DNA from: Streptomyces chartreusis NRRL 3882
Lineage (GTDB): Bacteria > Actinomycetota > Actinomycetes > Streptomycetales > Streptomycetaceae
DNA length: 64,000 nucleotides
Reading direction: 5' to 3'
Assembly (NCBI RefSeq): GCF_900236475.1
Contig: NZ_LT963352.1
Span: forward strand, 1,550,001 to 1,614,000
Shown here: positions 39,395-47,978 of the stretch, piece after piece
How the letters are laid out: the number at the start of each line of letters is the position of its first letter
How positions within the stretch are numbered: position 1 is the first letter of the stretch
Translations under genes and position numbers: made by a program
Notes under the pieces: model-generated
Seen by the model: only the letters and a program-made list of their open reading frames with translations
What the model was told of the DNA's origin: nothing
Databases searched by the model: none

Positions 39395-40486
39395 ATGGAA
39401 CTCCACCGTCCCGTCGTGTCCGTGTACACGGTGCCGACGGACGCTCCCGAGGCGGACGGCACGCTGGCCTGGGACTCCACGACCGTGGTGATCTGCGAGG
39501 TGTCGGCGGGTGACGCGACCGGCACGGGCTGGACGTACGGCCCGGCGGCCGTCGGCGACTTCCTCACCGCCGAACTCGCCCCGCTGGTCGAGGGCATGAG
39601 CGCCCTGGACATCCCGGCGGCGCACGACGCGATGTGCCGGTCGGTGCGCAACGCGGGCCGCCCGGGCATCGCGTCCTGCGCGATCTCCGCCCTGGACATC
39701 GCCCTGTGGGACCTCAAGGCCCGGCTGCTGGAACTCCCCCTGGCCCGGCTGCTGGGGGTCCGGCGCGAGCGGGTGCCGGTGTACGGCAGCGGGGGCTTCA
39801 CGACGTACCACGACACGCATCTGGCAGCGCAGCTGAACGGCTGGGTGCACGGGCAGCACATCCCGCGCGTGAAGATCAAGGTCGGCGAGGGGTGGGGCCG
39901 GGAGGTGGCCCGCGACCTGCACCGCGTGCGGGCCGCGCGCCAGGTCATCGGCCCGGACGCGGAGTTGTACGTCGACGCCAACGGCGCCTACACCCGCAAG
40001 CAGGCGGTGCGCGTCGGCCACGCCCTCGCCGAGCACGGCGTGGGCTGGTTCGAGGAGCCGGTGTCCTCGGACGACCTGACGGGCCTCCGGCTGGTCCGGG
40101 ACGCGGTGGTGTGCGACGTGACGGCCGGGGAGTACGGCTTCGACCTGCCCTACTTCGCGCGGATGATCGCGGCGGGGGCGGTCGACTGCCTCCAGGTCGA
40201 CGCGACCCGCTGCGGCGGCCTGACCGAGTTCCTGCGCGCGGCCGCCCTGGCCCATGCCCACGGCCTGGAGGTCTCCGCGCACTGTGCCCCGCACGCCCAC
40301 GCGGCGGCGGCCGCCTCGCTCCCCAATGTCCGGCACCTCGAGTGGTTCCACGACCATGTCCGCATCGAGGACATGTTCTTCGACGGCGCCCTGGACCCCA
40401 CGGGCGGCACGGTCCGCCCGGTCCAGGGCGTGGGCCACGGGCTCACCCTGCGGACGCAGGAGGTGGCGGAGTACCGGGTCTCCTAG
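39395..40486 (+). CDS. Enolase-superfamily dehydratase/racemase
   Basis: A 363-residue mandelate racemase/muconate lactonizing-type enzyme. The capping domain is residues ~1-120. The barrel has the catalytic Lys pair RVKIKVGEG, metal ligands in YVDANGAY (Asp), WFEEPV (Glu) and VTAGEYGF (Glu), then QVDATRCGG and the late SAHCAPHAHAAAAASL. The Lys-x-Lys acid/base and His-rich end fit sugar-acid dehydratases, but the muconate cycloisomerase subgroup is not excluded. The gene follows the F420 oxidoreductase at 19 bp, so the pair probably works on one sugar-like compound under stress control. Confidence 0.87.
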   Translation: MELHRPVVSVYTVPTDAPEADGTLAWDSTTVVICEVSAGDATGTGWTYGPAAVGDFLTAELAPLVEGMSALDIPAAHDAMCRSVRNAGRPGIASCAISALDIALWDLKARLLELPLARLLGVRRERVPVYGSGGFTTYHDTHLAAQLNGWVHGQHIPRVKIKVGEGWGREVARDLHRVRAARQVIGPDAELYVDANGAYTRKQAVRVGHALAEHGVGWFEEPVSSDDLTGLRLVRDAVVCDVTAGEYGFDLPYFARMIAAGAVDCLQVDATRCGGLTEFLRAAALAHAHGLEVSAHCAPHAHAAAAASLPNVRHLEWFHDHVRIEDMFFDGALDPTGGTVRPVQGVGHGLTLRTQEVAEYRVS

Positions 40487-40509
40487 ACCTACCGGTGAGT
40501 CGAGGAGAC

Positions 40510-41538
40510 CTACCGGCGGGCCTGCCCGGCCAGTTTGCGTGCGGCCAGGGCGCCCGCCGCCCCCACGGTCAGGGCCGCGCCGACCCGCCGCCGGTTCCGT
40601 GAGACCCACTGCTGCGGGCTGTGGTGCACGGCCTCGTCGTCGAACCGCCCGTGCGCGCCGAAGTCGTGGCCCTGCCGCCCGTCCGCCGGGGCCCACAGGT
40701 TGGCCGGCCCGTCGTGCCGGTCCCCCTCCTGCTGTGACCCGAAGCCCGTGCGCGCCAGATAGCGGTCCAGCAGCCCGGGGACGACGGCGTTGGCGAGGAG
40801 CGTGGCGGCCGTCGATGCGCCCACCCAGTACTCCCGGCGCCGCGCGTGCGACGCCGCATACACGATCGCCCGGGCCGCGACCTCCGGCTGGTACACCGGA
40901 GCGACCGGCCGGGCCCGGCCCCGCATGCGGTTCAGCACCCAGTCGAACTGCGGGGTGTTGAGGCCGGGCAACTGCACCATCGTCGTGCGCACCGCACTGC
41001 GCGTGTGGAGCAGTTCGCAGCGCAGGGACTCGTTGAACCCCTGGATCGCGTGCTTGGCCCCGCAGTACGCCGACTGGAGCGGGATGCCCCGGTAGGCGAG
41101 CGCGGAGCCGACCTGCACGATCGTGCCGCGGTCGCGCGGCAGCATGTGCCGCAGGGCCGCCCGGGTGCCGAACACATAGCCCAGATAGGTCACTTCGGTG
41201 ACGCGGCGGAACTCGTCGGGGCCGATCTCCGTGAACGGCGCGAAGACCCCGGTGAAGGCGTTGTTGACCCAGACGTCGATGGGGCCGAAGGTGTCGACGA
41301 CCTGCTGGGCGGCGTCGTCGACGGCCTTGGCGTCGGAGACGTCCGCGCTGATCACGAGGGCCTCGCCCCCGGCGCGCCGCACGTCGTCGGCCGCGGCGGC
41401 GAGCCCTTCGGTTCCCCGGGCCACCAGGGCGACCCGGTCGCCCCCGGCGGCGAAGGCCCGGGCCGTGGCCCGTCCCACGCCGCCGCTGGCTCCGGTCACC
41501 ACGACGACGCGGCCGTGCGGTGTATCTGTCGTGCGCAT
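40510..41538 (-). CDS. SDR oxidoreductase with C-terminal membrane anchor
   Basis: A 342-residue classical-type SDR. TGASGGVGRATARAFA is the cofactor site, NNAF replaces NNAG, Ser sits in VQVGSALAYRG, and Y-C-G-A-K is the catalytic Tyr/Lys. After residue ~250 come HARRREYWVGASTAATLLAN and a long tail ending in a hydrophobic stretch (RVGAALTVGAAGALAARKLA), a likely membrane anchor. It is 6 bp downstream of the holin-like gene and shares its SigB-type promoter. The start MRTTDTPHGRVVVVTG is at a normal distance from the glycine motif. The substrate is unknown, perhaps a lipid. Confidence 0.87.
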   Translation of the reverse strand: MRTTDTPHGRVVVVTGASGGVGRATARAFAAGGDRVALVARGTEGLAAAADDVRRAGGEALVISADVSDAKAVDDAAQQVVDTFGPIDVWVNNAFTGVFAPFTEIGPDEFRRVTEVTYLGYVFGTRAALRHMLPRDRGTIVQVGSALAYRGIPLQSAYCGAKHAIQGFNESLRCELLHTRSAVRTTMVQLPGLNTPQFDWVLNRMRGRARPVAPVYQPEVAARAIVYAASHARRREYWVGASTAATLLANAVVPGLLDRYLARTGFGSQQEGDRHDGPANLWAPADGRQGHDFGAHGRFDDEAVHHSPQQWVSRNRRRVGAALTVGAAGALAARKLAGQARR

Positions 41539-41544
41539 GCTTTA

Positions 41545-42042
41545 TCACGCCCCACGGGGCACGTCGGGGTCGTCCGCCGGCCGCGGGGGCACCACACCGG
41601 GGGCCGGCCCGCCGGCGGCGCCGGCCACGGGTCCGGCGGCGGGCGGGGCCGGCGGCACGGGCGGCACACCGCCGGGCACCCCGGTTCCCCGGCCGGTGCT
41701 CTCGTGCCCCGGCGTCATGCCGACCGCGTGCGCCGGGCCCGGGCGGGAAGCGGACGGGCGGGCCACGCCGCGCAGCACGTACGCGAGGGCGCCCAGGATC
41801 GCGGCGGTGATCAGCGCGGCGGCCCAGTCGGGCAGGCCGAGGGCGAGGGCCAGTCCCACGGCGAGCGCGAGGGCCGCGCCCGCGTACAGGGCGAGGGCGC
41901 CGGACGCGGCGTACAGCATCGCCTTGCGGCGCTGCCTGCGCGTCTGCTCCCGCAGTTCGTCCCGGACGGTCTCGCGCGCCACCTGTGCCAGCTCGTCGAC
42001 CAGTTGCTTGTCCAGATGCTCCAGGTGATCCAGCGGCTTCAT
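41545..42042 (-). CDS. Phage-holin-like (DUF1469-type) membrane protein
   Basis: A 165-residue protein. The N-terminal amphipathic helix (HLDKQLVDELAQVARETVRD) leads to two transmembrane helices (MLYAASGALALYAGAALALA and WAAALITAAILGALAYVLRG). The Pro/Gly/Ala-rich tail (GVPGGVPPVPPAPPAAGP) is disordered. The layout is that of actinobacterial Phage_holin_3_6 / DUF1469 proteins, which are stress-induced membrane proteins rather than lysis holins. The ATG is 10 bp after a GGGTAC -10, so its mRNA would be nearly leaderless. It heads a two-gene operon with the SDR. Confidence 0.82.
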   Translation of the reverse strand: MKPLDHLEHLDKQLVDELAQVARETVRDELREQTRRQRRKAMLYAASGALALYAGAALALAVGLALALGLPDWAAALITAAILGALAYVLRGVARPSASRPGPAHAVGMTPGHESTGRGTGVPGGVPPVPPAPPAAGPVAGAAGGPAPGVVPPRPADDPDVPRGA

Positions 42043-42052
42043 GCCTGGCCGG

Positions 42053-42077
42053 GTACCCTCGCCCCCTGGTGCGTAAC
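42053..42077 (-). promoter_or_regulatory. SigB-type promoter of the holin-SDR operon
   Basis: On the minus strand GTTA (42077-42074), 15 nt, GGGTAC (42058-42053). The -10 is perfect; the -35 departs from GNNT in its last base. The start codon follows at 42042. Confidence 0.5.
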
Positions 42078-42090
42078 TAGGCTCGGCGTC

Positions 42091-42438
42091 ATGGAGATTC
42101 TGGGTGCCACACTGCGCGTCTGCGTCGACGACCTCGAGACCGCGATTCCCTTCTACGAGCGGCTGGCGGGCGGCAGAGCCCAGCGCTTCGAACGGGGCGG
42201 TGTCCAGGTGGCGGCGATCGGCTGCTTCCTGCTGATGAGCGGTCCCCCGGCCGAACTGGAGCTGCTGCGCAAGGTGGCCGCGACGATCGCCGTGACGGAC
42301 GTCGAGGAGACGCACAAGGTGCTGACCGAGCTGGGCGCCCACATCATCGCGGGGCCCATCGCCTCGCCGGCGGGCCGCAACCTGATCGCCCTGCATCCGG
42401 ACGGGTCGGTCTACGAGTACGTGGACCGTCAGGCGTGA
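42091..42438 (+). CDS. Small VOC-fold (glyoxalase-like) protein
   Basis: A 115-residue single VOC module. It begins EILGATLRVCVDDLETAIPF, has VQVAAIGCFLLMSG and ATIAVTDVEETHKVLTELGA, and ends LIALHPDGSVYEYVDRQ. Two such modules form one metal site in glyoxalases and bleomycin-resistance proteins, so a homodimer is expected. His is missing at the first ligand position (LRVCVDD), so a binding rather than catalytic role is possible. It is divergent from the holin-like gene, with 48 bp between the two starts. Confidence 0.82.
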   Translation: MEILGATLRVCVDDLETAIPFYERLAGGRAQRFERGGVQVAAIGCFLLMSGPPAELELLRKVAATIAVTDVEETHKVLTELGAHIIAGPIASPAGRNLIALHPDGSVYEYVDRQA

Positions 42439-42456
42439 TCCGGGCCGGGGCCCGGC

Positions 42457-43017
42457 TCAGCGCCGCCCCGGCTGCGTGATCATCTCGGCGGTGATCGCCC
42501 AGCGCTCGTGGTCGCGCCAGGCCCCGTCGACGAAGAGCATGTTCGGCGAGAAGCCCTCCAGGCGGAATCCGCCGCCGCGGGCCAGGGCGATCGACGCGGC
42601 GTTCCCGGGCTGGACGTTGATCTCCAGCCGGTGCAGCCGCATCGGGCCGAACGCGTACCGCACCACGAGGTCCAGCCCTTCGCGCATCAGCCCCCGCCCG
42701 GCGGCGTGCGCGAAGGCGCCGTAGCCCAGCGTCCCGGACTGGAAGCCGCCCTCGACGATGTTGTTGATGTTGATGAACCCGGCGATGGACCCGTCGCCCT
42801 TCTCGCAGACCAGGAAGCCGGCCTTGGACGGGTCCTCGATCAGCCGGGCCGCGTACGCGGTGTACGCCGGTGCGCTGTCGGGCGGGAAGAGCCACGGCTG
42901 GTGCAGGTCCTTGCTCTCCCGGGCGCGGGCGGTGAACTCGGCACCGTCCCCGTAGGTGAAGTGGCGTATGCCCACCCGGGGGCCTTCGGCGAGGTAGCGG
43001 GATGCGTTGTGCGGCAC
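42457..43017 (-). CDS. GNAT acetyltransferase, RimJ/RimL type
   Basis: A 186-residue GNAT-family N-acetyltransferase. Features are GFLVCEKGDGSIAGFININN, TLGYGAFAHAAGRGLMREGL (the acetyl-CoA pyrophosphate loop, here A-A-G-R-G-L) and LEINVQPGNAASIALARGGG, typical of ribosomal-protein-alanine acetyltransferases. The GTG at 43017 (MPHNASRYLAEG) is used; no better start follows. It may acetylate a protein N-terminus or a small amine; the substrate cannot be read. It stands alone between an oppositely directed VOC gene and the secreted S15 hydrolase. Confidence 0.88.
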   Translation of the reverse strand: MPHNASRYLAEGPRVGIRHFTYGDGAEFTARARESKDLHQPWLFPPDSAPAYTAYAARLIEDPSKAGFLVCEKGDGSIAGFININNIVEGGFQSGTLGYGAFAHAAGRGLMREGLDLVVRYAFGPMRLHRLEINVQPGNAASIALARGGGFRLEGFSPNMLFVDGAWRDHERWAITAEMITQPGRR

Positions 43018-43048
43018 CCCGCCACAGTAACCGCGCCGGCGTGTCTTC

Positions 43049-44830
43049 TCAGGACCCGGCGACCGGCAGCCGGAGCACCCCGGGCTCGCCCGGTCCGCTG
43101 ACCACGGTCACCGGCTTGACCCCCCGGTTGCCGAAGTAGGCGTCGTCGCTCGCCGCGATCACGAACCGCAGCCGGTGCCCGGTCTCGTACCGGTGCACGA
43201 CACCGGGCAGGGTGACGGTGAAGCTCTTCGTCACGTCCCGTACCCGGACCGGCGCGACCAGGCGGCGCACCAGGGTGCGGGTGCCGTCGGGGGCGACGTC
43301 GTAGATCTTGGCGAAGAGGACGAGCTTGTCGGCCGCGTCGCCGGAGTGCTGCGTGCGCTCGGCCTTCGGGGAGTGCACCTTGAGCGTGGCCCGGGGCGCG
43401 CCGACGACGTCGAGGGGGCGTTCCAGCGGCTTGCTGGTCCAGTCGAGGTAGGTGCCCTTCGTGTCGTGTGGCGGTGGGTCCTGCAGCCCGATGAGTCCGG
43501 CCAGCGAGCTCTCCGAATGGCTCGTGGGCGTCACCCGGTTGGTGTAACCGCGAGTGCCGCGGGCCACCTCGGCGCGGCTGTCGACGAGTCTGCCGTCCCC
43601 GGAGAGGTACAGCGTGCGGCTGAGGACGGGGAGGCGGTCGGCGGTGGCGTAGGCACGGTCCGGGTCGGCCACCCAGTCGCGGTGGTAGGCGAAGGCCGGC
43701 CCGGTATCGGCGTGCGTCCGCTTGCGCAGGTGGCGGTCGAACCAGGCGAGGACGCGCCGGCCGACGTAGCTGGTCTCCAGGTTGCCCTTGGACAGGTCGA
43801 GTTCGCCGGTGGCCGGGCCGGTGGCGCCGCCACTGTGGCCCCAGGACTGCCAGATCATCTTCACGGGGGTGCCCTGGGCCCGGAGCGTCCGGTACGTCGC
43901 GGTGGCCTCGTTGAGGTTGAAGAGGGTGTCGGCCTGTCCCTGGACCAGCAGGGTGGGCGTCCTGACGCGGTGCAGGTACGACACCGGGGAGACGCGGCGG
44001 GCGAAGGCGAGCAGCTCGGCGGTGCGGTCGGCGGGGAAGCTGCCGGAGTTGAGGGTGTGGATGGTCCGGCAGGCCTGGGTGACGAAGTGCAGGCAGGTCA
44101 GGGAGTTGATGCGGGAGGGGTCGAGGCTGGGCTGGAGCAGCGGCTGTCCTTCGCCGATGAGGTAGAAGCCGTTGGTCCACTGCCACTTGAAGACGCCGGG
44201 GACGCCGGTGCTGCCGACGGCGTTGCCGGGGGCGAGCGAGTAGGACAGGTCGTGCCAGGTGATCATGGGGACGAGCGCGTCGAGGCGGTGGTCGACGGCG
44301 GCCGTCGCGAGCTGGACGGCGCCGCCGTAGGAGCCGCCGATCATGCCGACGCGCGGGTCGCCGGGGGCGTCGAGGGTGACGAAGTCGGCGGTGCTGCCGT
44401 CGTCGGCGGCGCGTTTGCCGCCCAGGAAGTCGACGAGCTGTGCGGCGGCGGCGCCGTCGATGTCCGGGTCGTCGAGGGAGATGAGGCAGCCGCTACGGCC
44501 GAAGCCGAGCCCGGAGTAGACGAGGGAGACGTAGCCGCGCTGGGCGAAGGCCTTGCCGATGGTGGCCGTCGAACCGTCCGACTTGCTGCCGCCGAAGCCG
44601 TTCGTGCCGAGCACGGCGGGTGCCGGGTGGTCCCGGTCCACGCCCGCGGGACGGTACAGGTCGGCGTCGACCGTGCAGGAGCGGCCGCCGGCCTGGACGG
44701 TGAACTTCAGGGGGGTGACGGTGTAGGGGTCGGCCGCGGAGGCGGGCGGGGTGAGGACGAGGGGGGCGGCCAGCGCGGCGCCCAGAGCGAGAGCGAGCAG
44801 TGCGCGGGATCTGGGCACGCGTCGGGACAC
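43049..44830 (-). CDS. Secreted CocE/NonD-type alpha/beta hydrolase (S15 family)
   Basis: A 593-residue exported hydrolase. The signal peptide is residues ~1-35 (basic VSRRVPRSRA, hydrophobic LLALALGAALAAPLVL, cleavage near ASAAD). The alpha/beta-hydrolase core has the nucleophile in GMIGGSYGGAVQ (Ser of G-x-S-Y-G-G), an Asp near LLVQGQADTLF and a His near WGHSGG. The C-terminal jelly-roll (FTVTLPGVVHRYETGHRLRF, LRLPVAG) is that of X-Pro dipeptidyl-peptidases and cocaine esterase. I chose GTG 44830 with GGAGGT 4 bp upstream. It probably hydrolyses peptides or esters outside the cell. Confidence 0.87.
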   Translation of the reverse strand: MSRRVPRSRALLALALGAALAAPLVLTPPASAADPYTVTPLKFTVQAGGRSCTVDADLYRPAGVDRDHPAPAVLGTNGFGGSKSDGSTATIGKAFAQRGYVSLVYSGLGFGRSGCLISLDDPDIDGAAAAQLVDFLGGKRAADDGSTADFVTLDAPGDPRVGMIGGSYGGAVQLATAAVDHRLDALVPMITWHDLSYSLAPGNAVGSTGVPGVFKWQWTNGFYLIGEGQPLLQPSLDPSRINSLTCLHFVTQACRTIHTLNSGSFPADRTAELLAFARRVSPVSYLHRVRTPTLLVQGQADTLFNLNEATATYRTLRAQGTPVKMIWQSWGHSGGATGPATGELDLSKGNLETSYVGRRVLAWFDRHLRKRTHADTGPAFAYHRDWVADPDRAYATADRLPVLSRTLYLSGDGRLVDSRAEVARGTRGYTNRVTPTSHSESSLAGLIGLQDPPPHDTKGTYLDWTSKPLERPLDVVGAPRATLKVHSPKAERTQHSGDAADKLVLFAKIYDVAPDGTRTLVRRLVAPVRVRDVTKSFTVTLPGVVHRYETGHRLRFVIAASDDAYFGNRGVKPVTVVSGPGEPGVLRLPVAGS

Positions 44831-44987
44831 ACGGACCTCCACGGTGAGGGACGACGACAACGGCGGCAACCTGCCAACCCGGATACCGACCAGTAGGTAC
44901 TGTGGCCGGTAGCCATGGTGTGACACGTGTCAGGGGGCGTCAATCACCGAAACGAGGGTTTCGTGACAGGATTTCAGTAGCCGCGTC

Positions 44988-45920
44988 TCATCTCAGCGCC
45001 GGCACGTCGAACGTCAACGTGCCCCTGTCGGCGTCCAGTTCGGCCGGGACGCCGAGCGGTATCGTCAGCGCGCCCTCGCCGTGCCCGAACCCGAACTCCT
45101 CCACGACCGGGACGCCGAGGCCGCCGAGCCGGTCGGCGAGCACCGCACGCAGCTCCTCGTACGGGCCGCACGCCGCCCAGGAGCCGAGCACGATCCCCGC
45201 GACCCCGTCCAGCCAGCCGGCGCGCAGGAGTTGGGTCAGATACCGGTCGATGCGGTACGGCCTCTCGCCCACGTCCTCGATCAGCAGCAGCCCGCCCCGG
45301 GCGCCGGCCCGGGCGTGCGGGGTGCCGAGGTCGCTCGCGAGCAGGCTGAGGCAGCCGCCCAGCGTGACGCCCCGGGCCCGTCCGGGCACCAGCGCGGTGC
45401 CGCCGGGGGGCACGGCGGTGACGGTCCGCACGGACTCGGGGTCGAAGAGCGTGGCCCGCAGATGGTCCTGCGCGCGGGCGTTCTTGATGAAGTCGACGCC
45501 GGCCGCCGCCGGGCCGTACAGGGTGACCAGTCCCAGGCGGGTGGCGAACGCCTGGTGCAGCACGGTGATGTCGCTGAATCCGGTGAACACCTTCGGACCC
45601 GCCGCCCGCATCGCGTCCCAGTCGAGCAGGTCCACCATGCGCTGCGCCCCGTATCCGCCCCGGGCGCACAGCACGGCGGCGACGGCCGGGTCGCACCAGG
45701 CGTTCTGGAGGTCGGCGGCCCGCTGGGCGTCCGTGCCGGCCAGGTAGTCGAACTCCCGGTGGCGGCCGAGCACATGGGGCGCCACCACGGGGTCGAGGTC
45801 CCAGCCGCGCAGGACGTCGAGCCCGGCCTGCAGCCGCTCCTCGGGCACGGGCCCGCTGGGCGCGACGACGGCCACGCGGGCGCCGGGGGCGAGTCGGGGT
45901 GGTCTCAGCAATTGCGTCAT
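44988..45920 (-). CDS. S66-family LD-carboxypeptidase (muropeptide recycling)
   Basis: A 310-residue serine peptidase like LdcA. The start VAVVAPSGPVPEERLQAGLD is typical. The catalytic Ser is in KVFTGFSDITVLHQAF, the Glu in LLLIEDVGERPYRIDRYL and the His in GFGHGEGALTIPLG. LdcA trims the terminal D-alanine from cytoplasmic muropeptides. No signal peptide is seen, in line with a cytosolic role. The ATG overlaps the S9 peptidase stop (ATGA). Together with the M55, M20 and S9 genes upstream it forms a peptide-degradation operon, probably for cell-wall peptides. Confidence 0.91.
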   Translation of the reverse strand: MTQLLRPPRLAPGARVAVVAPSGPVPEERLQAGLDVLRGWDLDPVVAPHVLGRHREFDYLAGTDAQRAADLQNAWCDPAVAAVLCARGGYGAQRMVDLLDWDAMRAAGPKVFTGFSDITVLHQAFATRLGLVTLYGPAAAGVDFIKNARAQDHLRATLFDPESVRTVTAVPPGGTALVPGRARGVTLGGCLSLLASDLGTPHARAGARGGLLLIEDVGERPYRIDRYLTQLLRAGWLDGVAGIVLGSWAACGPYEELRAVLADRLGGLGVPVVEEFGFGHGEGALTIPLGVPAELDADRGTLTFDVPALR

Positions 45921-47908
45921 CTGACCAGCTCCAGGGTCGGGACGCCGGGCGGGTTCAGTCCGAACACCTGGGCGTACAGGGAGAGTTCGGCCTCCAGGGC
46001 GCGCACCATGGTCTCCGCCCGCCGGAATCCGTGCCCCTCCCCCTCGAAGGCGAGGTAGGCGTGCGGCACGGGCCGGTCCCCCAGCAGGGCCAGGAACCGC
46101 TCGCACTGGGCGGGCGGGCAGATCACGTCGTCCAGGCCCTGGAGCAGCAGGAACGGCACGCTGAGGCGGTCGGCGTGGGTGGAGGGCGAGCGCTCCGTGT
46201 AGCGCGCGGGCACGTCGGCGAGCGGCCCGATCAGGCTCTCCAGGTACCGCGACTCGAAGTCGTGGGTCTCGCCCGTGCCCCAGCTGGTGAGGTCGAGGAT
46301 GGGGTACTTGATCGTGCCGCAGGCGTACACGTCGGTCGTGGTGAGCGAGGCGGCCGCGGTCCAGCCGCCCGCGCTGCCGCCCCGGACGGCGAGCCGGTCA
46401 CGGTCGGCGGTGCCCTCGTCGGCGAGGGCCAGGGCGACGGCGGCGCAGTCCTCGACGTCCACCACGCCCCACTGTTCACGCAGCCGTTCGCGGTACGCGC
46501 GGCCGTATCCGGTGGAGCCGCCGTAGTCGACCTCGGCGACGCCGATGCCGCGCGAGGTGAAGTAGGCGATCTCCAGGTCGAGCACGAGCGGCGCCCGGCT
46601 GGTGGGTCCGCCGTGCGCCCAGACGACGTACGGCGGCAGCGCGTCGCCGGGCGCGACGCAGCCGGGGTGGTGCGGCGGGTAGATGTGGGCGTGGATGTCG
46701 CACCCGTCGGGGCCGGTGAAGGTGCGGATCTGCGGCTCGGGGTAGTACGCGGGGTCGACTGCGTCGTCGTGCTCGGCGCCGATGACGCGGGCCCGGCCGG
46801 TGCGGGCGTCCAGCTCCACGACCTCGTAGGCGCTGCGCGGGCTGGCCCCGACGGCGACGACCCGCTCACCGTGGGCCGTGAGGGTGGGCGCGAACTCGGT
46901 CCACGGCCCGGCCGCGTCGACGACCTCGCCGGTCTCCGGGTCCAGGATTCCGAGGGCGGTGGCGCCCCGGCCGTGCACGACGGCGATCAGACCGCTGTCG
47001 AGCGGCGCGAACCATCGCATGCCCAGTTTCCACAGCGCCCCGCCGAACTCCTCCTCGCGCGGGCACAGGGGCTCCCCGTCGAGGTAGAGGTTCCACCAGC
47101 CGCTGCGGTCGCTCGCGTACAGCAGGCGTCCGTCGGGGGCCCAGTCGGCCTGCGCGATGGACTCGGCGGGCCCGCCCGCCACGGTCCGGGCGCCGTGCAG
47201 GGTGCCGTCGGGGGCGACGTCGGCGAGGAGCAGTTCGGTGCCGTCCCACGGCATGCGCGGATGGTCCCAGGCGAGCCAGGCCGCCCGCCGTCCGTCGGGC
47301 GACAGCCGCGGTCCGGTCACGAACCGGTGCCGGTCGTCGGTGAGTTCGCGTACCGCGTCCCGGTCCCGGGCGGCGGAGCCGTCCAGTGGTACGGCGGCCA
47401 GGACGCGGCGCACGTCGGCGGGCCCGGGGCCGGTGAACTCCTCCAGCACGCACCACACCTCACCCCGCTCCGGCCGCAGTCGCGGCTCCGCCCAGCGCAG
47501 GCCCGCACCCACGTCGGACAGGGGCGTGAGCGGACGCGGCTCGCCGCCCGGCTCGTACCGGTACAGCCGCTGGTCGTCGAAGTTCACGAACACCACCAGC
47601 GGACCGTTCTCCTGCGGGAGGGCGGACCAGGGATGTCCGCCGTACTCGATGACCCGGCTGCGCACGTTCCACGGGGCGGGCAGCAGCGACTCCTCCGTGC
47701 CCTCGGCCTGCCGCCGCACCAGGGTGCGCCGGCCGCCCTCGGCGGGGCGCGGCTCGGTCCACCACACCTCGTCGCCGACGAACCCCACGAATTCCGGGTG
47801 GCCGTCGTGCGCGGCGGCCAGCGCCGCGTCGATGGGCGAGGGCCACGCCCCGTACGCCAGCGTCCGCACCGTCTCCCCCACTCTCCATGGGCCTGTCGCT
47901 TGGATCAT
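45917..47908 (-). CDS. S9-family prolyl oligopeptidase-like peptidase
   Basis: A 663-residue cytosolic peptidase. The N-terminal ~390 residues form a beta-propeller gate (WDHPRMPWDGTELLLADVAP, YASDRSGWWNLYLDGEPLCP). The C-terminal alpha/beta-hydrolase has the nucleophile in AVRGGSAGGWTAAASL, Asp in LLQGLDDVICP and His in FEGEGHGF. This domain order is that of acylaminoacyl/dipeptidyl peptidases, which act only on short peptides. It lies 70 bp after the M20 gene with a small hairpin between, and its stop overlaps the S66 start. It probably takes oligopeptides from the first steps of the operon. Confidence 0.92.
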   Translation of the reverse strand: MIQATGPWRVGETVRTLAYGAWPSPIDAALAAAHDGHPEFVGFVGDEVWWTEPRPAEGGRRTLVRRQAEGTEESLLPAPWNVRSRVIEYGGHPWSALPQENGPLVVFVNFDDQRLYRYEPGGEPRPLTPLSDVGAGLRWAEPRLRPERGEVWCVLEEFTGPGPADVRRVLAAVPLDGSAARDRDAVRELTDDRHRFVTGPRLSPDGRRAAWLAWDHPRMPWDGTELLLADVAPDGTLHGARTVAGGPAESIAQADWAPDGRLLYASDRSGWWNLYLDGEPLCPREEEFGGALWKLGMRWFAPLDSGLIAVVHGRGATALGILDPETGEVVDAAGPWTEFAPTLTAHGERVVAVGASPRSAYEVVELDARTGRARVIGAEHDDAVDPAYYPEPQIRTFTGPDGCDIHAHIYPPHHPGCVAPGDALPPYVVWAHGGPTSRAPLVLDLEIAYFTSRGIGVAEVDYGGSTGYGRAYRERLREQWGVVDVEDCAAVALALADEGTADRDRLAVRGGSAGGWTAAASLTTTDVYACGTIKYPILDLTSWGTGETHDFESRYLESLIGPLADVPARYTERSPSTHADRLSVPFLLLQGLDDVICPPAQCERFLALLGDRPVPHAYLAFEGEGHGFRRAETMVRALEAELSLYAQVFGLNPPGVPTLELVR

Positions 47909-47955
47909 GCCGCAGACGCGGGGTCTGGCACGCGCATCTGCCGCATTGTCGTCGG

Positions 47956-47972
47956 TCGCCTGCTCCAGGCAA
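47956..47972 (-). terminator. Short hairpin between the M20 and S9 peptidase genes
   Basis: GCCTG (47958-47962) and CAGGC (47966-47970) with a 3-nt loop, just downstream of the M20 stop. It may be an attenuating or processing site rather than a full terminator. Confidence 0.25.
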
Positions 47973-47978
47973 CAGACC

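Noticed and set aside
41545..42042. Prophage holin
   Set aside because: No lysin, structural or integrase genes nearby; family members of this kind are ordinary stress membrane proteins in actinobacteria.
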